A stretch of 64,000 bases of DNA from Pseudomonas nitroreducens (GTDB lineage: Bacteria; Pseudomonadota; Gammaproteobacteria; Pseudomonadales; Pseudomonadaceae). Under the pieces are notes generated by a model. It was not told where the DNA came from. It worked only from the letters and a program-made list of their open reading frames with translations, and searched no databases. Position 1 is the stretch's first letter. Each line of letters begins with the position of its first letter. Both the position numbers and the translations under genes were made by a program. Location: assembly GCF_014204515.1 (NCBI RefSeq), contig NZ_JACHLI010000013.1:109213-173212 (forward strand). Direction: 5' to 3'. This document shows, in pieces, positions 35,239 to 43,865 of the stretch.

Positions 35239-35347
35239 GGCGCGATCCGTGGACGTGTCGGCGGACGAAGCGGGCAGTCTACACGGGCCGCTCCGGCGGG
35301 CGGGGCCAATTCGTCGAAAGCACGATGGCTCGGCACGCTGTGGTCTT

Positions 35348-35420
35348 CGTAGGAGCGGACTTCGTCCGCGACAGGTCGGTACCGGACTGGAGGTCATCGC
35401 GGACGGAGTCCGCTCCTATG
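35348..35420. repeat. Inverted pair of GTAGGAGCGGA-type repeats
   Basis: CGTAGGAGCGGACTTCG plus TCCGCGA is mirrored by TCGCGGACGGAG plus TCCGCTCCTATG. Same family as the repeats at 1605 and 21486. Confidence 0.85.
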
Positions 35421-35463
35421 CCCGCTCTCACTGCCGCGCCGGCACGATGGTTCGGTAGGAACT

Positions 35464-35546
35464 TGTAGGAGCGAGCTTGCTCGCGAACAGCCCCGTTGTG
35501 GAGAGGGGGGCGCGAGCAATAACGATGGCGCCCCCTCGCTCCTACA
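35464..35546. repeat. GTAGGAGCGAGCTTGCTCGCG-type repeat with inverted outer arms
   Basis: TGTAGGAGCGAG is mirrored by CTCGCTCCTACA about 60 nt away. The left copy carries the short palindrome GCGAGCTTGCTCGC, also seen at 43665 and 63130. Confidence 0.82.
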
Positions 35547-35598
35547 GGTCTCGGCCGTTTCTTCGTAGGTACTGCAAAAACGCTATCGGCGTGGCGAA

Positions 35599-35681
35599 TG
35601 TAGGATGGGTGGAGCCTGCGATACCCATGCTGTCCTTGCACGGTGATCGATGGGTATCGCTGCGCTCCACGCCATCCTACA
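35599..35681. repeat. GTAGGATGG/GGTATCGC-type palindromic repeat
   Basis: TGTAGGATGGGTGGAGC and GCGATACCCAT are mirrored by ATGGGTATCGC and GCGCTCCACGCCATCCTACA. It is the second copy of the family at 21586, again next to a GTAGGAGCGGA-type pair. Confidence 0.85.
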
Positions 35682-35689
35682 AAGCCTGT

Positions 35690-36445
35690 CTAGCGACGCA
35701 GGCCTTCAAGCTGCTGCCGCCACAGCTGTTCCAGGGCCAGCACCTGCGTCGGGCCATAGATGGCGTGGGGCTTGCCCAGGTGCGCGGCCCACAGCTGGTC
35801 GCCGTAGTCGTAGTGCCACCACTCGCTGGAGAGGTTGCTGAAACCGGCCGCCAGCATGGCGTTGAACAGCATCCGCCGGTTGTCGCGCACTCGCCGCTGG
35901 GCCTCGTCGGGCTGGGCGATCTGTTCGTAATGGCGGGTGTAGGAGCGCGGCGTCGCTTCGTCGAACAGGCTGCCCATGTCCAGCCAGCGGCCTTCGCTGT
36001 CGCACAGGGTCAGGTCGATGGCGCCGCCGGTGAGGTGCGGGCTGGGCGCTTCGGCACGGGTGCTGGGCGGGGCGACGAACTCGCGGGTGCGCCGGGTCAG
36101 CTCGCGCGGATCGGCGTCCGGCTCGTGCTGGCGGAGGATGTCGTAGAGCGTGTCGTACAGGTGCTGCTGCACCGCGAACGGCCGCCAGGCGTCGAGGATC
36201 ACCAGGCGGATGCCGTCGGGCAGCAGGCTGGCAGCGTGCAGCAGGCGCTCGAACACCTCCGTGCGTGCATAGCATTCGGGCTGCGCGTTCGGCACGCCCA
36301 GGCGGTGATACGCCGGCCACACTGCGAAACCGGTGGCGATGCTCAGCGCCTGCAGCGGCTGATGGCACTCGACGATGGGCACGCGGAAGGCTTCGGCCCA
36401 GTCCGGATCGGGTTGCGCGAGGATCGGTGCGAGCAGGTCGGTCAT
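35690..36445 (-). CDS. VanX-type D-alanyl-D-alanine dipeptidase (M15 family)
   Basis: The 251-residue protein has the zinc motifs of the VanX/DdpX M15 family: SPHLTGGAIDLTL (SxHxxGxAxD) and the C-terminal SSEWWHYDYG (ExxH). No signal peptide is visible, so the enzyme is probably cytoplasmic and acts on D-Ala-D-Ala. In the absence of other van-type genes nearby, peptidoglycan recycling is more likely than antibiotic resistance. It lies 6 nt downstream of xseA on the same strand. Confidence 0.87.
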   Translation of the reverse strand: MTDLLAPILAQPDPDWAEAFRVPIVECHQPLQALSIATGFAVWPAYHRLGVPNAQPECYARTEVFERLLHAASLLPDGIRLVILDAWRPFAVQQHLYDTLYDILRQHEPDADPRELTRRTREFVAPPSTRAEAPSPHLTGGAIDLTLCDSEGRWLDMGSLFDEATPRSYTRHYEQIAQPDEAQRRVRDNRRMLFNAMLAAGFSNLSSEWWHYDYGDQLWAAHLGKPHAIYGPTQVLALEQLWRQQLEGLRR

Positions 36446-36451
36446 CGGCAG

Positions 36452-37831
36452 TCAGTCCAGCAGGGACAGGGTGACGGGCGCCTGGTGGTTGTCCTCCACC
36501 CGCACTTCCAGTTCGCCTTCGCCAAGCCTGGCCTTGAGGCGCTGGCCGTTCTGCGTCTGCGTGGCGCTGCGGATGGCATTGCCCTTGTCGTCCAGCAGGA
36601 TGGCGTAGCCACGGCCGAGGGTCGCCAGCGGGCTGACGATGTGCAGCGTCTGCATCAGGCCGTCCAGGCGCTGGCGCTGTTCGCGCAGGATCGCTTTGGT
36701 GGCGCGTGGCAGGCGGGCGCTGAGGTTGTCCAGGCGCTGGCGCAGCAGGGCCAGGTTGCGGCCGGGGTGCTGCGCGGCGAGGCGGGTGTCCAGGCGCGCC
36801 ACGCGCTCCTGGCGGATCTGCAGCTGGCGCTCGAAGGCGCGGCGCAGGCGCATGTCCAGGTCGTCCAGGCGCTGGGATTGCTGGCGCAGGCGCTCGCCGG
36901 GGTGGCGCAGGCGCCGGGCAGTACCTTCCAGGCGCAGGCGCTCGCGGGTCAGGCGGTCCTGGATGCGCAGGATCAGCCGCCGGCGCAGGCTGTCCAGGCG
37001 CTGCTGCAGGTCGCCGCTGTGGGGCGCCAGCAGTTCGGCGGCGGCCGAGGGCGTGGGCGCGCGTACGTCGGCGACGAAGTCGCTGATGGATACGTCGGTC
37101 TCATGGCCCACGGCGCTGACGATGGGCGTCACGCAGGCGGCGATGGCGCGGGCCACCGGCTCCTCGTTGAAGCACCAGAGGTCTTCCAGCGAACCGCCGC
37201 CACGGGCCAGGATCAGCGCGTCGAAGCCCTGGGCGTCGGCCAGCTTCAGCGCGCGGACGATCTGCCCGATGGCCTCGCGGCCCTGCACGGCGGTGGGGAT
37301 CAGGGTCAGCTCGACCTGCGGTGCGCGGCGGCGGAACACGCTGATGATGTCGCGGATCACCGCGCCGGTGGGTGAGCTGACGATGCCGATGCGCCGCGGA
37401 TGGGCGGGCAGCTCGCGCTTGCGCTCGGCGGCGAACAGGCCTTCGGCGGCGAGCTTTTCCTTCAGCGCCTCGAAGGCCAGGCGCAGCGCGCCGTCACCGG
37501 CGGGTTCGACGGCATCGGCGATCAACTGGTAGTCACCACGCCCCTCGAACAGCGAAACCTTGCCGCGCACCTTGACCGCCAGGCCATCGCGCAGCGCCTG
37601 GCGCACGCGCAGGGCGTTCTGCCGGAAAAGCGCACAGCGCACCTGGGCGTTGCTGTCCTTGAGGGTGAAATACATATGGCCCGATGCCGGGCGGGCGAGG
37701 TTGGAGATCTCGCCCTCGACCCAGACCTGCGGGAACACGTCCTCCAGCAGGTGGCGGGCGCGCTGGTTGAGCTGGCTGACGGTCAGAACCTCGCGGTCGA
37801 GGCCCAGCCGTTGGAAGGGATCATTCTGCAT
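36452..37831 (-). CDS. xseA: Exodeoxyribonuclease VII large subunit
   Basis: XseA forms the large subunit of exonuclease VII, which degrades single-stranded DNA into oligonucleotides. The 459-residue protein has the N-terminal OB-fold (VWVEGEISNLARPASGHMYF), the catalytic core (RIGIVSSPTGAVIRDI, ARGGGSLEDLWCFNEE, SAVGHETDVSI) and a long coiled-coil C-terminal arm rich in Arg/Gln/Leu heptads (about residues 255-390). The ATG at 37831 gives the family start MQNDPFQRLGLDRE. It diverges from guaB. Confidence 0.96.
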   Translation of the reverse strand: MQNDPFQRLGLDREVLTVSQLNQRARHLLEDVFPQVWVEGEISNLARPASGHMYFTLKDSNAQVRCALFRQNALRVRQALRDGLAVKVRGKVSLFEGRGDYQLIADAVEPAGDGALRLAFEALKEKLAAEGLFAAERKRELPAHPRRIGIVSSPTGAVIRDIISVFRRRAPQVELTLIPTAVQGREAIGQIVRALKLADAQGFDALILARGGGSLEDLWCFNEEPVARAIAACVTPIVSAVGHETDVSISDFVADVRAPTPSAAAELLAPHSGDLQQRLDSLRRRLILRIQDRLTRERLRLEGTARRLRHPGERLRQQSQRLDDLDMRLRRAFERQLQIRQERVARLDTRLAAQHPGRNLALLRQRLDNLSARLPRATKAILREQRQRLDGLMQTLHIVSPLATLGRGYAILLDDKGNAIRSATQTQNGQRLKARLGEGELEVRVEDNHQAPVTLSLLD

Positions 37832-37912
37832 GGCGAAGGATGATAAGCGGCCCCGTGGACAGGGGCCAGCGCGCAAGGCGCAGAAAGGCCTTATTCAGAT
37901 CGTCAGGTTGCG

Positions 37913-37942
37913 TTGAGCCGCGCCCCCTGACTGAGATATAAT
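37913..37942 (+). promoter_or_regulatory. guaB promoter
   Basis: A -35-like TTGAGC (37913-37918) and a perfect TATAAT (37937-37942) are spaced by 18 nt, about 38 nt before the guaB start. Confidence 0.72.
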
Positions 37943-37979
37943 GCCGCGCTTCCATTTTTCCCGATCGGGAGCCCCCGCC

Positions 37980-39449
37980 ATGCTGCGCATCAGCCAAGAA
38001 GCCCTCACTTTCGACGACGTCCTCCTGATTCCGGGTTATTCGGAAGTTCTACCCAAGGACGTGAGCCTGAAGACCCGCCTGACCCGAGGCATCGAGCTGA
38101 ACATCCCGCTGGTGTCCGCCGCGATGGATACCGTGACCGAAGCCCGCCTGGCGATCGCCATGGCACAGGAAGGCGGCATCGGCATCATCCACAAGAACAT
38201 GAGCATCGAGCAGCAGGCCGCCGAAGTCCGCAAGGTCAAGAAGCACGAGACCGCCATCGTTCGCGACCCGGTCACCGTGACCCCGTCGACCAAGATCATC
38301 GAGCTGCTGCAGATCGCCCGCGAGTATGGCTTCTCCGGTTTCCCGGTGGTGGAAGAGGGTGAGCTGGTCGGTATCGTCACCGGCCGCGACCTGCGCGTGA
38401 AGCCGAACGTCGGCGACAGCGTGGCCGCGATCATGACGCCCAAGGACAAGCTGATCACCGCCCGCGAGAACACCCCGCTGGAAGAGATCAAGGCGGCGCT
38501 CTACGAGAACCGCATCGAGAAGATGCTGATCGTCGACGAGAACTTCTACCTCACCGGCCTGGTGACCTTCCGTGACATCGAGAAGGCCAAGACCTACCCG
38601 CTGGCTTCCAAGGACGACGAAGGCCGCCTGCGCGTCGGCGCAGCCGTCGGCACCGGCGCCGACACCGGTGAGCGTGTTTCCGCCCTGGTTGCCGCTGGCG
38701 TTGACGTTGTCGTCGTCGACACCGCCCACGGTCACTCCAAAGGCGTGATCGACCGCGTGCGCTGGGTGAAGGAAACCTTCCCGCAGGTCCAGGTCATCGG
38801 CGGCAACATCGCCACTGGCGAAGCCGCCAAGGCACTGGCTGACGCCGGCGCCGACGCCGTGAAAGTCGGCATCGGCCCGGGCTCCATCTGCACCACCCGT
38901 ATCGTCGCTGGCGTCGGCGTGCCGCAGATTTCCGCCATCGCCAACGTCGCCGCTGCCCTGGAAGGCACCGGCGTTCCGCTGATCGCCGACGGCGGCATCC
39001 GCTTCTCCGGCGACCTGGCCAAGGCCATGGTGGCTGGCGCCTACTGCGTGATGATGGGTTCGATGTTCGCCGGTACCGAAGAGGCTCCGGGCGAGATCGA
39101 GCTGTTCCAGGGCCGCTCCTACAAGTCCTACCGTGGCATGGGCTCGCTGGGCGCCATGGCCGGCTCCACCGGTTCCTCCGACCGCTACTTCCAGGACGCC
39201 TCCGCTGGCGCCGAGAAGCTGGTACCCGAAGGCATCGAAGGCCGCGTGCCCTACAAGGGCCAGCTGACCGCCATCGTCCACCAGCTGATGGGTGGCCTGC
39301 GCGCCGCCATGGGCTATACCGGCAGCGCCGATATCCAGGACATGCGCACCAAGCCGCAGTTCGTGCGCATCACCGGCGCCGGCATGGCCGAGTCCCACGT
39401 CCACGATGTACAGATCACCAAGGAAGCCCCGAACTATCGGGTGGGCTGA
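37980..39449 (+). CDS. guaB: Inosine-5'-monophosphate dehydrogenase
   Basis: GuaB oxidises IMP to XMP with NAD, the committed step of guanine nucleotide synthesis. The 489-residue protein has the catalytic barrel interrupted by two CBS domains (about residues 95-205), and the active-site cysteine loop GIGPGSICTTRIVAGVGVP. GMGSLGAM and the C-terminal flap follow the family. The start at 37980 gives the usual MLRISQEALTFDDVLL. A perfect TATAAT lies upstream. It pairs with guaA downstream. Confidence 0.97.
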   Translation: MLRISQEALTFDDVLLIPGYSEVLPKDVSLKTRLTRGIELNIPLVSAAMDTVTEARLAIAMAQEGGIGIIHKNMSIEQQAAEVRKVKKHETAIVRDPVTVTPSTKIIELLQIAREYGFSGFPVVEEGELVGIVTGRDLRVKPNVGDSVAAIMTPKDKLITARENTPLEEIKAALYENRIEKMLIVDENFYLTGLVTFRDIEKAKTYPLASKDDEGRLRVGAAVGTGADTGERVSALVAAGVDVVVVDTAHGHSKGVIDRVRWVKETFPQVQVIGGNIATGEAAKALADAGADAVKVGIGPGSICTTRIVAGVGVPQISAIANVAAALEGTGVPLIADGGIRFSGDLAKAMVAGAYCVMMGSMFAGTEEAPGEIELFQGRSYKSYRGMGSLGAMAGSTGSSDRYFQDASAGAEKLVPEGIEGRVPYKGQLTAIVHQLMGGLRAAMGYTGSADIQDMRTKPQFVRITGAGMAESHVHDVQITKEAPNYRVG

Positions 39450-39460
39450 CGCCCACTGCT

Positions 39461-39552
39461 CCAGGCTGCAGGCGGCAGGCTACAGGCGACCGAGCCGTAG
39501 TCGCCGCGCGGCCACTTTCAACCTGCAGCCTGCGGCCTGAAGCCTGCAGCTG
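39461..39552. repeat. CTGCAGGC-type palindromic repeat between guaB and guaA
   Basis: CAGGCTGCAGGCGGCAGGC and CTACAGGC on one side face CCTGCAGCCTGCGGCC and GAAGCCTGCAGC on the other. It resembles the repeats at 9904 and 19473 and lies within what is otherwise a guaBA operon. Confidence 0.75.
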
Positions 39553-39568
39553 CCTCGCAGAGGCCCCC

Positions 39569-41146
39569 ATGTCCCAAGACATTCACGCTCACCGGATCCT
39601 GATCCTCGACTTCGGCTCCCAGTACACCCAGCTGATCGCCCGCCGCGTCCGCGAGATCGGCGTGTACTGCGAAATCCATCCGTTCGACATGAGCGACGAA
39701 GACGTTCGCGCCTTCGCCCCGCGCGGCATCATCCTGGCCGGCGGCCCGGAGTCGGTGCACGAAGCCAACAGCCCGCGCGCACCGCAGGCGGTGTTCGACC
39801 TCAAGGTGCCGCTGTTCGGCATCTGCTACGGCATGCAGACCATGGCCGAGCAGATGGGCGGCAAGGTACTGGGCTCTGACCTGCGCGAGTTCGGCTATGC
39901 CCGCGTCGACGTGGTCGCCAAGGCCCGCCTGCTGGACGGCATCGAGGACTACGTGGGTGCTGACGGCGTATTCGGCCTCGACGTGTGGATGAGCCACGGT
40001 GACAAGGTCACCGAGATCCCGGAAGGCTTCCACATCCTCGCCAGCACCCCGAGCTGCCCGATCGCCGCCATGGCCGACGATGCCCGCGGCTACTACGGCG
40101 TGCAGTTCCACCCGGAAGTGACCCACACCAAGCAGGGCGGTCGCATCCTCTCCCGCTTCGTGCTGGACATCTGCGGCTGCGAAGCCCTGTGGACCCCGTC
40201 CAACATCGTCAACGACGCCATCGCCACCGTGCGCGCCCAGGTGGGCTCGTCCAAGGTGCTGCTGGGCCTGTCCGGCGGAGTTGACTCCTCGGTGGTCGCA
40301 GCCCTGCTGCACAAGGCCATCGGCGACCAGCTGACCTGCGTCTTCGTCGACAACGGCCTGTTGCGCCTGCACGAGGGTGACCAGGTAATGGCCATGTTCG
40401 CCGAGAACATGGGCGTCAAGGTCATCCGCGCCAACGCCGAAGAGAAGTTCCTCAGCCGTCTGGCCGGCGTCAGCGACCCGGAGCAGAAGCGCAAGATCAT
40501 CGGCGGCAGCTTCATCGAAGTCTTCGATGAGGAAGCCACCAAGCTGCAGGACGTGAAGTTCCTCGCCCAGGGCACCATCTACCCCGACGTGATCGAGTCG
40601 GCCGGCGCCAAGACCGGCAAGGCCCACGTGATCAAGTCGCACCACAACGTCGGCGGCCTGCCCGAAGACATGCAGTTCGAACTGGTCGAGCCGCTGCGCG
40701 AGCTGTTCAAGGACGAAGTGCGCAAGATCGGCCTGGAACTGGGCCTGCCCTACGACATGGTCTACCGCCACCCGTTCCCGGGCCCGGGCCTGGGCGTGCG
40801 CATCCTCGGCGAAGTGAAGAAGGAATACGCCGACCTGCTGCGTCGCGCGGACCACATCTTCATCGAAGAGCTGCGCAACTTCGACTGGTACCACAAGACC
40901 AGCCAGGCCTTCGTGGTGTTCCAGCCGGTGAAATCCGTCGGTGTGGTCGGCGATGGCCGTCGCTACGCCTGGGTCGTGGCCCTGCGCGCGGTGGAAACCA
41001 TCGACTTCATGACCGCTCGCTGGGCGCACCTGCCCTACGAACTGCTGGAGAAGGTCTCGAACCGCATCATCAACGAGATCGAAGGCATCTCCCGCGTCAC
41101 CTACGACGTGTCGAGCAAGCCGCCAGCAACCATCGAGTGGGAATGA
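39569..41146 (+). CDS. guaA: GMP synthase (glutamine-hydrolysing)
   Basis: GuaA aminates XMP to GMP using glutamine-derived ammonia. The 525-residue protein has an N-terminal class I glutamine amidotransferase domain with the Cys in FGICYGMQTM and the His-Glu pair in GVQFHPEVTHT, then the ATP pyrophosphatase domain with the P-loop GLSGGVDSSVVAALL and the C-terminal dimerisation domain. It follows guaB after a repeat-containing gap of about 120 nt. Confidence 0.97.
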   Translation: MSQDIHAHRILILDFGSQYTQLIARRVREIGVYCEIHPFDMSDEDVRAFAPRGIILAGGPESVHEANSPRAPQAVFDLKVPLFGICYGMQTMAEQMGGKVLGSDLREFGYARVDVVAKARLLDGIEDYVGADGVFGLDVWMSHGDKVTEIPEGFHILASTPSCPIAAMADDARGYYGVQFHPEVTHTKQGGRILSRFVLDICGCEALWTPSNIVNDAIATVRAQVGSSKVLLGLSGGVDSSVVAALLHKAIGDQLTCVFVDNGLLRLHEGDQVMAMFAENMGVKVIRANAEEKFLSRLAGVSDPEQKRKIIGGSFIEVFDEEATKLQDVKFLAQGTIYPDVIESAGAKTGKAHVIKSHHNVGGLPEDMQFELVEPLRELFKDEVRKIGLELGLPYDMVYRHPFPGPGLGVRILGEVKKEYADLLRRADHIFIEELRNFDWYHKTSQAFVVFQPVKSVGVVGDGRRYAWVVALRAVETIDFMTARWAHLPYELLEKVSNRIINEIEGISRVTYDVSSKPPATIEWE

Positions 41147-41148
41147 TC

Positions 41149-41171
41149 GGAAACGTTTAACGTTTCCTTAA
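41149..41171 (+). terminator. Weak candidate terminator after guaA
   Basis: GGAAACG, TTTAA loop and CGTTTCC are followed by TTAAC. The stem is short and the tail poor, so function is uncertain. Confidence 0.35.
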
Positions 41172-41174
41172 CGA

Positions 41175-41328
41175 GGAGCGCGGCAAGCTCGCCGCGTTCC
41201 TTGCAGGCGAGGGCGGAGATAGCCGTCCTTGACCTGGCGCATGAGAGGCGTTCGCGCCTTCATGCACAGTTCTCCTGTTTACCGTGCAGCCGGCCGCAAG
41301 AGCCTGGCGCCGGGCGCGAAACGCGCCC
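41175..41328 (+). promoter_or_regulatory. Structured leader upstream of the multicopper oxidase
   Basis: Three strong hairpins occur in the 236-nt gap: 41175-41200 (GGAGCGCGGC, AAGCTC loop, GCCGCGTTCC), 41239-41265 (GCATGA and TCATGC around AGGCG-TTCG-CGCCT) and 41312-41328 (GGGCGCG, AAA loop, CGCGCCC). No ORF fits here. Known riboswitch signatures that I could recognise are absent. Confidence 0.5.
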
Positions 41329-41382
41329 ACCTCCGTGAAAGCCGATGGGGTCGCAAGTCCCTTGTTCTAGGAGTCTGGACCC

Positions 41383-42786
41383 ATGTCGTTTACCCGTAGA
41401 CAAGTACTCGGTGGCCTCGCTGGCCTGGCCGTCGTCGGCCTGGGCGCCGGTGGCGCGCGCATCTGGCTGGCACGCCCGCAGGTGGCCGCCGAGCACGATT
41501 ACGAACTGATTGCCGCGCCGCTGGACCTGGAGCTGGTGCCCGGCCACAAGACCCCCGGCCTGGGCTATGGCGGCCAGGCTCCCGGCGTGGAAATCCGCGC
41601 GCGCCAGGGCGACTGGCTGCGTGTGCGCTTTACCAACAAGCTGGACGAGCCGACCACCATCCACTGGCACGGCATCCGCCTGCCCATCGAGATGGATGGC
41701 GTGCCCTACATCTCGCAGCCGCCGATCCAGCCGGGTGAGAGCTTCATCTACCAGTTCAAGACGCCGGACGCCGGCAGCTACTGGTACCACCCGCACCTGA
41801 TGAGCAGCGAGCAGCTGGGCCGTGGCCTGGTCGGGCCGCTGATCATCGACGAGCGCGAGCCGACCGAATTCACCAGCGAGAAGATCCTCAACCTGAAGAC
41901 CTGGCACGTGGACGAGGAGGGCAATTTCACGCCCTTCAGCATTCCCCGCGAAGCCGCGCGCGAAGGTACCCGTGGGCGCCTCTCGACGGTCAACGGAGTA
42001 CCGACGCCGGTGATCGAGTTGCCGGCTGGCGAGATCGTCCGCGTACGTATCCTCAACCTCGACAGTACCGTGACCTACCGCCTCAACCTGCCCGGCGCCG
42101 ACGCGAAGATCTATGCGTTGGATGGTCATCCGGTGGAGCCGCGCGATTTCGGCAAGGGGCCGAAGGACCAGTACTGGATCGGCCCGGGCATGCGCCTGGA
42201 GCTGGGACTGCGTGGACCGGCGGAAGGCACCGAGCTGTCGCTGCGTAACGGCCCGGTCCGCGTGGCGACTATCCGTGGCGTGGCCAACCCGAACGCGCCC
42301 ACGGCGAAATGGCCGGCACCGCTGCCGCACAACCCGGTGGCAGAGCCGGACCTGAAGAACGCCGAGACCATCAACTTCAAGTTCGAGTGGGTCGGCGCCA
42401 GTTCCGACTATGCCAAGGAGCAGGCCCAGCCGTCGCTGTGGCAGATCAACGGTGTGGCCTGGCAGGGCGGCGAGGAGCACAAGCACAACGCGCCGCCGCT
42501 GGCCAAGCTCAAGGAAGGCAACAGCTACATCTTCGTGCTGCGCAACATGACCCAGTACCAGCACCCGATCCACCTGCACGGCATGGCCTTCAAGGTGCTG
42601 GATTCGGATCGCCGCGAGATCATCCCGTACTTCACCGACACCTACCTGCTGGGCAAGAATGAGACGGCACGCGTGGCGCTGGTGGCGGATAACCCCGGCC
42701 TGTGGATGTTCCACTGCCACGTGATCGATCACATGGAGACGGGGCTGATGGGAACCATCGCGGTGGGCGAGGCATGGTGCGGCTGA
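41383..42786 (+). CDS. Tat-exported multicopper oxidase
   Basis: The 467-residue protein has an N-terminal Tat-type signal (SFTRRQVLGGLAGLAVVGLG) and cupredoxin domains with all four multicopper oxidase copper motifs: TIHWHGIRLP, YWYHPHL, HPIHLHGMAF and MFHCHVIDHMETGLMG. Such enzymes include CueO-like cuprous oxidases and laccases. There is no long Met-rich CueO insert, so cuprous oxidase activity is not assured. AGGAG lies before the ATG. Its 3' end overlaps the predicted tadA start by 13 nt. Confidence 0.92.
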   Translation: MSFTRRQVLGGLAGLAVVGLGAGGARIWLARPQVAAEHDYELIAAPLDLELVPGHKTPGLGYGGQAPGVEIRARQGDWLRVRFTNKLDEPTTIHWHGIRLPIEMDGVPYISQPPIQPGESFIYQFKTPDAGSYWYHPHLMSSEQLGRGLVGPLIIDEREPTEFTSEKILNLKTWHVDEEGNFTPFSIPREAAREGTRGRLSTVNGVPTPVIELPAGEIVRVRILNLDSTVTYRLNLPGADAKIYALDGHPVEPRDFGKGPKDQYWIGPGMRLELGLRGPAEGTELSLRNGPVRVATIRGVANPNAPTAKWPAPLPHNPVAEPDLKNAETINFKFEWVGASSDYAKEQAQPSLWQINGVAWQGGEEHKHNAPPLAKLKEGNSYIFVLRNMTQYQHPIHLHGMAFKVLDSDRREIIPYFTDTYLLGKNETARVALVADNPGLWMFHCHVIDHMETGLMGTIAVGEAWCG

Positions 42787-43292
42787 CCAACAGCAAGGGG
42801 CACCCGACGGTGAAGGGGCTGGTGCCGGTCATCGACCGCAGCCAGGACATCCCCTTCATGCGCGAGGCCATGGCGCTGGCCGAACAGGGCGCGGCCCTGG
42901 GCGAAGTGCCGGTGGGCGCCGTGCTGGTGCTCGGCGGTCAGGTCATTGGCCGCGGCTTCAACCGGCCGATCACCTCCCACGACCCCAGCGCCCACGCGGA
43001 AATGATCGCCATCCGCGAGGCCGCCGCCGCGGCGCAGAACTACCGCCTGCCTGGCAGCACGCTCTACGTCACCCTCGAACCCTGCAGCATGTGCGCCGGC
43101 CTGCTGGTGCACTCGCGCATCCAGCGCGTGGTGTTCGGCGCCAGCGAGCCGAAGTCAGGCGTGGTGGTCAGCCGGGGCAATTTCTTCGAACAGGATTTCC
43201 TCAACCACCGGGTGCTGGTGGAGGGCGGGGTGCTGGGGGAGGAGTGCAGCGCGATGTTGTCGGCGTTCTTCAAGGCGCGGCGCAAGGGCTGA
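42774..43292 (+). CDS. tadA: tRNA adenosine(34) deaminase TadA
   Basis: TadA deaminates A34 to inosine in tRNA-Arg(ACG). The product has the zinc and catalytic motifs HAEMIAIREA and PCSMCAG and the FGASEPKSG stretch, all in family order. The start is uncertain: ATG at 42774 gives 172 residues, about 10-20 more than many homologues, and later GTG codons near 42809-42830 would give a more typical N-terminus close to DRSQDIPFMREAMALAEQG. Overlap with the oxidase gene suggests coupling. Confidence 0.93.
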   Translation: MVRLTNSKGHPTVKGLVPVIDRSQDIPFMREAMALAEQGAALGEVPVGAVLVLGGQVIGRGFNRPITSHDPSAHAEMIAIREAAAAAQNYRLPGSTLYVTLEPCSMCAGLLVHSRIQRVVFGASEPKSGVVVSRGNFFEQDFLNHRVLVEGGVLGEECSAMLSAFFKARRKG

Positions 43293-43865
43293 GCATATCT
43301 CCTTTGAGATATTGGGCGTCTTGTCGGGTGTTTTTGCGCCGCTTCGGCGTACGCGTGAACATTGTGTTTCGCCCCCTCGGGCGACCTACTTTGGCAAACG
43401 CCCCAAAGTAGGCAAAGGTCTTGCCCCGGACATCCGGTTTTTCGCCTAGGCGAAAAATTCCCTCGTTGAAGCGCAGTTCCAGGGGCACGCGCTGACGGGC
43501 CATCCCTGGCCCGACAGCGCTCTCGCGACATCCATGTCGCTCAACCCCTGAAACTCCGCTTCAACGAGGCCTCCTGAACGGGGCCATTCGGCGTGCGCGG
43601 ACATTTCCCTGGAAGTCTTTAAAAGCCCAAGCCAAAGCCAGGGGCGGGCGAGGCATTGGCTCTTCGTAGGAGCGAGCTTGCTCGCGAACCGCACGGCACG
43701 GTATTTCCCTGTAGGAGCGGACCTTGTCTGCGAAATCCATCACCAACAAACCCGAGCCACAGTGAGGTACGTGCTATGCGCAGGCGCGGCCGGTGGGGAT
43801 TCGCGATGGAGGGGAGGCGCCGGGGAACGGTGGCTACGCACGAGGCGCTCTGAAGGAGGACTGCC
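43293..43865. other. Gene-free repeat-rich block
   Basis: This 573-nt region contains a hairpin CCTACTTTGG/CCAAAGTAGG (43385-43412), a perfect palindrome TTTTTCGCC-TA-GGCGAAAAA (43438-43457), a long imperfect inverted repeat with ends CCTCGTTGAAGCG and CGCTTCAACGAGG (43461-43569), and two GTAGGAGCG-type repeats. Short ORFs in it look like repeat-derived shadows without ribosome binding sites. Confidence 0.75.
43665..43733. repeat. Two tandem GTAGGAGCG-type repeats, same orientation
   Basis: CGTAGGAGCGAGCTTGCTCGCGA (43665) and GTAGGAGCGGACCTTGTC plus TGCGA (43711) are direct, not inverted, copies. Both sub-variants of the family occur side by side here. Confidence 0.8.

Larger units (their letters stand above)
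35239..35689. other. Gene-free region with three palindromic repeats
   Basis: This 451-nt stretch lies between two minus-strand genes. It holds the repeats listed at 35348, 35464 and 35599. I see no credible ORF with a ribosome binding site, and no clear promoter. Confidence 0.7.

Noticed and set aside
35690..36445. Reading the VanX-like dipeptidase as a vancomycin resistance determinant
   Set aside because: No vanH/vanA-like ligase or regulators are nearby, and Gram-negative homologues are usually involved in peptidoglycan recycling.
41215..41382. Possible cobalamin, TPP, fluoride or molybdenum-cofactor riboswitch
   Set aside because: I compared remembered consensus elements; none is present convincingly, so only a generic structured leader is reported.
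41260..42732. Long minus-strand frame opposite the multicopper oxidase
   Set aside because: Shadow composition and no promoter or ribosome binding site; the plus-strand gene has all copper motifs.
43446..43694. 82-codon minus-strand ORF inside the repeat block
   Set aside because: It covers the palindromes, has no ribosome binding site and resembles repeat-derived peptides rather than a gene.
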